From contig NZ_WMEZ01000008.1 in the NCBI RefSeq assembly GCF_009856415.1, positions 62,001 to 126,000 of the forward strand: a stretch of 64,000 nucleotides of DNA, written 5' to 3'. Origin of the DNA: Halobacillus litoralis (GTDB taxonomy: Bacteria > Bacillota > Bacilli > Bacillales > Halobacillaceae). The first letter of the stretch is position 1. Every line of letters begins with the position of its first letter. Made by a program: the position numbers and the translations under genes. Positions 58,311-64,000 of the stretch are shown piece after piece. The notes below the pieces were generated by a model. That model did no database searches, was not told the DNA's origin, and was given only the letters and a program-made list of their open reading frames with translations.

Positions 58311-60461
58311 TTGAACATCAAAGATTTAAAGAAACGCTTACCTTCCTGGTCAGGGCGATTGAAGTGGCCGGCCCTCATCCTCCTGACACTCGTGTTGCTC
58401 GCGGGAATAGGTTACCTGGTCATATTATTCGGAGGACGGTTTGTCGTAAATGAAGAGGATCTGATTCTTGATGAAATGACTACGGTGGAGACAGCCGAAG
58501 GCGAAGTCATTGAACGGATATACACGAAGAACAGAAAGAACGTATCCATTCAACAGGTACCCGAACATGTCAAGGATGCGTTCATAAGTATAGAGGACAG
58601 CCGCTTCAGAGAGCATTCCGGTGTTGATTTCAAAGGGATTATGCGAGCGGTCTATAAAGACATCATCGCCATGAAAAAGGTGGAAGGTGCAAGTACAATC
58701 ACTCAGCAGCTGGCCAAAAACATTTTTCTTTCAAATGAAAAGACATGGATGAGAAAAACGAAAGAAGTTATGGCGGCTCTTTACTTAGAGCGCAACTACT
58801 CAAAAGATAAAATTTTAGAATTGTATTTGAATCGTATTTATTTTGGGGAAGGGGCGTATGGCATTGAAACGGCTTCCCAGCATTATTTTCAAAAGTCTGC
58901 TTCAGAATTGACGATTGCTCAAGGAGCTCTGCTTGCAGGCTTGCCTAAGGCACCGAATACGTATTCGCCATTCGATAACCCGGATGACGCCAAGCAGAGA
59001 AGGAATGTTGTGTTATCACGGATGTACGACACAGGAAAAATTGATGCAGCAGTAATGAAGCAAATGCAAGGGTCGACGCTTGCTGTTGTGCAGGCTGAGG
59101 ATACAAATCAAACGTGGTCCAACAGCTATGTGGATCTCGTCATCCATGAAGCAGCAGAGAAGTATCATATCTCTCGTGATGAGTTAAAACGTGGTGGCTA
59201 CCGATTAGTGGTAGAAATGGACCCAAGAATCCAGAAAATAGCGGCAGAAGAAATGAAAAACGGCGAGTTTGTCCCAGGTTCCTCAGAGTCGATCGAAGGG
59301 GCTTTCACTCTTATGGATCACTCGACAGGCGCGCTCGTTGCGGTTGTTGGTGGGCGTGACTTTAAACATGGGGATTTCAACCGTGTCCGGGCGAAGCAGG
59401 CTCCTGCTTCCATCATCAAACCATTTGCCGTCTATGGTCCGGCTATGATGACAGGAGATTATGACCCATACAGTCTATTATCTGATGAAAAGCAGACGTT
59501 TGGTTCAAATGATTATTCTCCCAATAACTATGACGACCAATATGAAGGTGAAGTCTCCTTGTACCAGGCTTTGATCGAGTCCAAGAATGTGTCAGCCGTA
59601 TGGCTCCTTGATCAAATTGGTATCTCTTTTGCCAAAGGATATTTGGAGAAAGCCGGTTTAGCCACAAAAGACAATGGTTTATCCATTGCTCTTGGTGGAT
59701 TGTCGGATGGATATACTTCTCTTCAAATAACGGAAGCTTATGGTTCGCTGGCGCAGAATGGAAAAATAAAAGAAAGCTATGCCATTACAAAAATTCTTGA
59801 TCGCAACGACAAGGTCATCCATGAACATGCGTCTGATGAAACAGAACTATTTAATGCGCAGACGGCATGGTATTTAACAGAAATCCTCCAGACGGCTGTA
59901 CAGGAAGGAACAGCGAAGGCTGGTGAGTATCCTAAAGCATTAGCAGGAAAAACGGGGACTCATCAGGACCAGCATGTGTGGTTTGCCGGATACACGCCTG
60001 AATACGCGGGATCGCTTTGGATGGGCTACGATCAATCAGGAGAGATTGAAGGAAGCAGTGCTTATCCGACGCGTCTCATGAAAGAAATATTAACAAGAAT
60101 CGATCAGGAAAAAAGTCTGGCTGTAACATTTGAACAACCGGAAGGGGTAGAAAGCTTACCTGAACCTGTTGATCTTCCCGTTTTAACGGACGTAACAGGA
60201 AGATTGAATTTGTCCGGCCTCGCTACATTAAGAGGGACGATACGATGGTCCGCTTCTGACGATGAGCGGATTGTCTACCGTATTTTCAGGAAAGAAAACG
60301 GAGAAGATGTTAAAGTCGGTGAAGTGACGGGAAAGAATGAGTTTAAGGTCAGTGCTTTTGGTATCTTCGATCAGACGAGCTATTACATCGTACCCGTGGA
60401 TCCACTGACAGGGAAGAAAGGTCAGCCTTCCAATACAGTGAATCTGAGTTGGGACCTGTGA
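58311..60461 (+). CDS. pbpF: Class A penicillin-binding protein PbpF
   Basis: A 716-residue bifunctional peptidoglycan synthase. A membrane anchor (residues 20-41) is followed by a glycosyltransferase domain with catalytic E95 in EDSRF and GASTITQQLAKN, then a transpeptidase domain with SIIK (about S367), SKN (about 424) and KTG (about 547). A C-terminal fibronectin-like extension is present. Length and place fit PbpF. The start is TTG 58311 behind AAAGGATG. Confidence 0.92.
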   Translation: MNIKDLKKRLPSWSGRLKWPALILLTLVLLAGIGYLVILFGGRFVVNEEDLILDEMTTVETAEGEVIERIYTKNRKNVSIQQVPEHVKDAFISIEDSRFREHSGVDFKGIMRAVYKDIIAMKKVEGASTITQQLAKNIFLSNEKTWMRKTKEVMAALYLERNYSKDKILELYLNRIYFGEGAYGIETASQHYFQKSASELTIAQGALLAGLPKAPNTYSPFDNPDDAKQRRNVVLSRMYDTGKIDAAVMKQMQGSTLAVVQAEDTNQTWSNSYVDLVIHEAAEKYHISRDELKRGGYRLVVEMDPRIQKIAAEEMKNGEFVPGSSESIEGAFTLMDHSTGALVAVVGGRDFKHGDFNRVRAKQAPASIIKPFAVYGPAMMTGDYDPYSLLSDEKQTFGSNDYSPNNYDDQYEGEVSLYQALIESKNVSAVWLLDQIGISFAKGYLEKAGLATKDNGLSIALGGLSDGYTSLQITEAYGSLAQNGKIKESYAITKILDRNDKVIHEHASDETELFNAQTAWYLTEILQTAVQEGTAKAGEYPKALAGKTGTHQDQHVWFAGYTPEYAGSLWMGYDQSGEIEGSSAYPTRLMKEILTRIDQEKSLAVTFEQPEGVESLPEPVDLPVLTDVTGRLNLSGLATLRGTIRWSASDDERIVYRIFRKENGEDVKVGEVTGKNEFKVSAFGIFDQTSYYIVPVDPLTGKKGQPSNTVNLSWDL

Positions 60462-60568
60462 AAAAAAGCACAAAATCATGACAAATGTTTTATTTTTCTA
60501 TACAGAAGAACAATAAATCGTTATAGTTGTAAGCGGATAAATGTTGAACGGGAAAAGGAGTTCTGAAG

Positions 60569-61606
60569 ATGAACAAAATTGAAAACGACACGATTTTAAA
60601 AGCCTTCCGAGGAGAAGAGACAGACCATACCCCTGTCTGGTTCATGCGTCAGGCCGGGCGTTCGCAGCCGGAATATCGTAAATTGAAAGAAAAATATTCA
60701 TTGTTTGAAATCACCCATGACCCTGAGCTTTGCGCTTATGTGACACGCCTTCCAGTGGAGCAATATGGCGTCGATGCGGCGATTCTTTACAAAGATATTA
60801 TGTCTCCACTTCCGGCTATTGGCGTGGACGTAGAAATTAAAAAAGGCATCGGACCGGTCATTCACAATCCAATAAAAACGAAAGCGGATATTGAAAAGCT
60901 GGGGACCATCGACCCTGAAGATGATGTCCCTTATGTTATGGATACGATTCGTCTATTAACGAAAGAACAACTGACCGTACCATTGATCGGTTTCAGTGGG
61001 GCACCTTTCACCCTTGCGAGCTATATGATTGAAGGTGGCCCATCAAAAAATTACAATAAAACCAAGTCACTCATGTATAGGGAGCCGATGACATGGTTCG
61101 CACTCATGGACAAACTGGCAGACATGGTTATTGCTTATGTAAAAGCACAAGTCGCAGCCGGGGCCAGTGCTATTCAGATTTTCGACTCTTGGGTAGGTTC
61201 TTTGAATGTCGAAGATTACCGTACGTTTATTAAACCAGTGATGCAGCGGATTTTCTCTGAATTGAAAGAGGAAGGCGTGCCACTGATCACTTTCGGCGTT
61301 GGAGCCAGACATCTGATTCATGAATGGGACGACCTTCCTGTTGATGTGCTTGGACTGGATTGGCGCATGTCCATTACTGAAGCAAGGAATGAAGGGATCA
61401 CAAAGCCACTTCAAGGAAACCTTGATCCTTCGATGCTTTTAGCAGACTGGGATACCATTGAGGAAAGAACTAAGAAAATCATTGATGAGGGAAGACAACA
61501 CCCTGCTCACATTTTCAACCTCGGCCACGGTGTAACTCCGGATATCAAACCGGAAACATTGAAGCGGCTAACTCAACTGATTCATGATTATTCCAAGAAA
61601 TCATAA
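60569..61606 (+). CDS. hemE: Uroporphyrinogen decarboxylase HemE
   Basis: A 345-residue enzyme that decarboxylates uroporphyrinogen III to coproporphyrinogen III in the cytoplasm. Signature [15 protein letters not shown] (R27-R31) and [19 protein letters not shown] are intact, and the end INLGHGV-type motif is FNLGHGVTP. It is first of the hemEHY operon; hemH starts 34 nt downstream. ATG 60569 follows AAAGGAG. Confidence 0.96.
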   Translation: MNKIENDTILKAFRGEETDHTPVWFMRQAGRSQPEYRKLKEKYSLFEITHDPELCAYVTRLPVEQYGVDAAILYKDIMSPLPAIGVDVEIKKGIGPVIHNPIKTKADIEKLGTIDPEDDVPYVMDTIRLLTKEQLTVPLIGFSGAPFTLASYMIEGGPSKNYNKTKSLMYREPMTWFALMDKLADMVIAYVKAQVAAGASAIQIFDSWVGSLNVEDYRTFIKPVMQRIFSELKEEGVPLITFGVGARHLIHEWDDLPVDVLGLDWRMSITEARNEGITKPLQGNLDPSMLLADWDTIEERTKKIIDEGRQHPAHIFNLGHGVTPDIKPETLKRLTQLIHDYSKKS

Positions 61607-61640
61607 TGGTGGTTTAAAAAAGATGAAGAGGTGAAGGAAC

Positions 61641-62570
61641 ATGGCAAAAAAACAAATGGGTTTATTAGTAATGGCCTATGGGACTCCTTACAAAGAAGAA
61701 GATTTAGAAAGGTATTACACTCACATCCGACGCGGACGCAAACCATCGGATGAGATGCTGCAGGATCTCCGTGATCGTTATGATGCCATTGGTGGTATTT
61801 CTCCACTTGCCCGTATTACAGATGATCAGGCGGAAGCTTTGAAAGATGCATTGAATGAAAAGCAGGACGAGATTGAGTTTAAAGTCTATCTTGGCTTGAA
61901 GCATATTGAACCGTTTGTAGAGGATGCGGTTGCACAAATGGCTGAAGACGGGATCGAAGAAGCTGTTTCTATCGTGCTTGCTCCTCATTACTCCACGTAC
62001 AGCGTGAAATCGTATAATGGTCGTGCTAAAGAGGAAGCAGAAAAGCACGGCATTTCTATACGTTCCGTAGAAAGCTGGTATGACGCGCCTGGTTTCATTG
62101 ATTATTGGAAAGATGTCATTGAAGCGGAATACGCTAAGATGACGGAAGACGACAAGGAGAAAGCCTGCTTGATTGTCTCTGCGCACAGTCTACCGATGAA
62201 GATTTTGGAAGGGGGAGACCCTTATCCGGATCAATTGAAGAGAACAGCGGAATTGATTTCAGAAGCTACTGGAATTACTCAATATGAAATCGGCTGGCAG
62301 AGTGAAGGCAACACACCAGACCCCTGGATCGGTCCGGATGTACAGGACTTAACAGAAGAACTTTATCATGAAAAGGGATACCGCAGTTTTGTGTACGCGC
62401 CTGTTGGGTTTGTATCCGATCATTTGGAAGTCCTATATGATAATGACTACGAGTGTAAAGTTGTCTGTGATAAAGTCGGAGCAGACTACTACCGCCCAGA
62501 AATGCCAAACACTCATCCGAAGTTTATCCGGACACTTGCTGATGTTGTCCTGGATAAAGTGAAAGAGTAG
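61641..62570 (+). CDS. hemH: Ferrochelatase HemH (coproporphyrin ferrochelatase)
   Basis: A 309-residue soluble enzyme. [29 protein letters not shown] and APHYSTYSV (metal-inserting His) with SAHSLPMKI match the Gram-positive ferrochelatase. In Gram-positive bacteria with the coproporphyrin-dependent branch, it inserts iron into coproporphyrin III. ATG 61641 follows GAGGTGAAGG. hemY starts 5 nt after its stop. Confidence 0.95.
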   Translation: MAKKQMGLLVMAYGTPYKEEDLERYYTHIRRGRKPSDEMLQDLRDRYDAIGGISPLARITDDQAEALKDALNEKQDEIEFKVYLGLKHIEPFVEDAVAQMAEDGIEEAVSIVLAPHYSTYSVKSYNGRAKEEAEKHGISIRSVESWYDAPGFIDYWKDVIEAEYAKMTEDDKEKACLIVSAHSLPMKILEGGDPYPDQLKRTAELISEATGITQYEIGWQSEGNTPDPWIGPDVQDLTEELYHEKGYRSFVYAPVGFVSDHLEVLYDNDYECKVVCDKVGADYYRPEMPNTHPKFIRTLADVVLDKVKE

Positions 62571-62575
62571 ATTTT

Positions 62576-63982
62576 ATGGAAGAGAAAAAGCGTGTCGTCG
62601 TCGTAGGCGGGGGAATCTCAGGGTTAACCTCTGCGTACTACTTACTAAAAGAAGCACAGGAGCAAGGCTATCCACTGGATGTTCAATTATTGGAATCCAG
62701 TGATCACCTGGGTGGAAAAATCGATACGGTACAAAAAGATGGCTTCACGATCGAGCGTGGCCCGGACTCTTTTCTCGCCCGTAAAGAAAGTGCCGGGCGT
62801 CTTGCGAGAGAAGTAGGTCTCGGGGAGGAACTTGTGCCAAACGGTACAGGTCAGTCCTATATTTTGGTGAACGGTAAACTTCATAAAATGCCAAGCGGCT
62901 CTTTTATGGGCATCCCGACGAGAATCCGCCCATTCCTTTTTTCAGGGTTATTCAGTCCAGTAGGAAAGACAAGAGCTGCTTTAGATTTGGTCAAGTCGAA
63001 AAAAACGGTCGAAGGAGATCAGTCCCTCGGCTTGTTTTTCCGAAGAAGGCTGGGTAATGAAGTCGTTGAAAACCTAATAGAACCGCTCTTATCCGGTATT
63101 TATGCAGGAAATATTGATCGTTTGAGTTTGCAATCCACGTTTCCGAACTTTTATGACCTGGAACAGAAGTACGGTAGTCTTATTAAAGGATTGCGTCAGA
63201 CGTATCCGATGAAGAAGCCGAAAAAAGGTGAAAAGAAACCGAGCATGTTCCGCACGTTAAGAAATGGACTCGGTTCTCTTGTGGAAGCTATCGAAGATCG
63301 GTTGGAACCTGGAACTGTCCAAAAAGGCGTGAAGGTGGATCATATTGAGAAGAAGGCCAGTGGCTATCACCTTTTATTAAGTGATGGGACGGTAAAAGAG
63401 GCAGATGGGATTATATTAGCGGCTCCTCATTATGCCGTACAGCGCATGCTGTCGCAGTATGACTTTTTAGAACCATTCAAAGAAACCAATGCTACCTCTG
63501 TAGCAAACGTAGCGATGGCTTTCGATGCCTCAGCCATCAAAAAGGATATCGACGGGACTGGTTTTGTCGTCTCAAGAAACAGTGACTTCCGGATTACCGC
63601 TTGTACATGGACACATAAAAAGTGGCCTCATTCGACACCTGAAGGGAAGGTTCTCCTAAGGTGCTATGTCGGAAAACCTTCCGATCAGGAAGTGGTTCGA
63701 AAAACGGATGAGGAGATTGAAGAAATCGTTCTGAAGGACTTGAACAAAACGATGAATATCACAGCTAAACCTGAATTCTCGGTCGTCACCCGTTGGTATG
63801 ATGCGATGCCACAATATACGGTCGGTCATAAACAGAGGGTGAATGAGATTACGGAACAAATGGAAAAGGACCTTCCAGGCGTGTACCTTGCTGGTGGTTC
63901 TTACCGAGGAATCGGTTTGCCAGATTGTATCGATCAGGGAGAAGCGGCTGTTCGAAATGTCATAGACTATCTCTATCATTAA
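62576..63982 (+). CDS. hemY: Coproporphyrinogen III oxidase HemY (CgoX)
   Basis: A 468-residue FAD-dependent oxidase. The N-terminal dinucleotide motif VVVGGGISGLTSAYYL is clear, as are IERGPDSFLARKE and the C-terminal LAGGSYRGIGLPDCIDQG. It oxidises coproporphyrinogen III to coproporphyrin III before HemH. The gene ends inside the window. A downstream hemQ or regulator is not visible. ATG 62576 is 5 nt after the hemH stop. Confidence 0.95.
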   Translation: MEEKKRVVVVGGGISGLTSAYYLLKEAQEQGYPLDVQLLESSDHLGGKIDTVQKDGFTIERGPDSFLARKESAGRLAREVGLGEELVPNGTGQSYILVNGKLHKMPSGSFMGIPTRIRPFLFSGLFSPVGKTRAALDLVKSKKTVEGDQSLGLFFRRRLGNEVVENLIEPLLSGIYAGNIDRLSLQSTFPNFYDLEQKYGSLIKGLRQTYPMKKPKKGEKKPSMFRTLRNGLGSLVEAIEDRLEPGTVQKGVKVDHIEKKASGYHLLLSDGTVKEADGIILAAPHYAVQRMLSQYDFLEPFKETNATSVANVAMAFDASAIKKDIDGTGFVVSRNSDFRITACTWTHKKWPHSTPEGKVLLRCYVGKPSDQEVVRKTDEEIEEIVLKDLNKTMNITAKPEFSVVTRWYDAMPQYTVGHKQRVNEITEQMEKDLPGVYLAGGSYRGIGLPDCIDQGEAAVRNVIDYLYH

Positions 63983-64000
63983 AAAGGAAGCATTCCCAAG

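Overview
The window looks like chromosome from a spore-forming, moderately halophilic member of the Bacillaceae, most likely Halobacillus or a close relative (genus is inference). The evidence is a spore SASP gene with a sigma-G-type promoter, yhaL, sigma-B-type promoters, a T-box leader, a TRAP-type site, a glycine betaine OpuA operon, an NhaC-family transporter and many acidic proteins. Gene order matches the Bacillus subtilis yhe-yha-ecs-hem region in long blocks: yheB-yheA, yhaR, yhaQ-yhaP, yhaO-yhaN, yhaL, prsA, yhaI, scoC, yhaH, trpP, hit, ecsABC, yhaA, hmoB(yhgC), pbpF, hemEHY.

Layout. 1-7.5 kb: truncated SulP transporter, universal stress protein, zinc-ribbon protein, two-gene ABC exporter, acetyltransferases, methionine aminopeptidase, cold shock protein. 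7.6-16.2 kb: two hydrolase-type proteins, BtuF-like protein, metallo-beta-lactamase-fold protein, a T-box-controlled NhaC-type transporter back to back with azlCD, a Pro/Gly-rich protein, a GNAT and a CDF transporter. 16.3-29.9 kb: wrbA, IDEAL protein, VanY-type lipoprotein, UMF1-type MFS, zinc phospholipase C-like protein, a predicted small RNA, fumC, SASP, msmX with a PucR-type regulator, a CstR-like regulator, ferritin-like protein, yheB-yheA. 30-53 kb: yha block, the opuA operon with a divergent GbsR/OpcR-type repressor, scoC, trpP, hit, ecsABC and an M20 amidohydrolase. 53-64 kb: sigma-B-type ferritin-like gene, liaFSR, disulfide-exchange pair, hmoB, pbpF, hemEHY.

The most unusual signal is a five-copy family of intergenic elements (about 280-570 bp) at 4.6, 22.0, 31.2, 40.7 and 47.2 kb. 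The best copy has perfect 18-bp terminal inverted repeats. Inside are one or two strongly self-complementary modules (A and B). Module order and orientation differ between copies, and in copy 1 the interior is flipped relative to its ends. No transposase is present, so they look like MITE-type or structured-RNA repeats. They generate several false reading frames and a false N-terminal extension of the phospholipase C-like gene.

Regulation readable from sequence: a tyrosine-type T-box on the NhaC-family gene; a run of six NAG triplets at exact 5-nt periodicity over the trpP ribosome-binding site (TRAP-type); a minus-strand small RNA next to fumC; sigma-B-type promoters for wrbA and the ferritin-like gene; a sigma-G-type promoter for the SASP; a cre-like site before msmX; and a 20-bp palindrome between opuAA and its divergent regulator. 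I see no tRNA, rRNA, CRISPR array, transposase or prophage genes.
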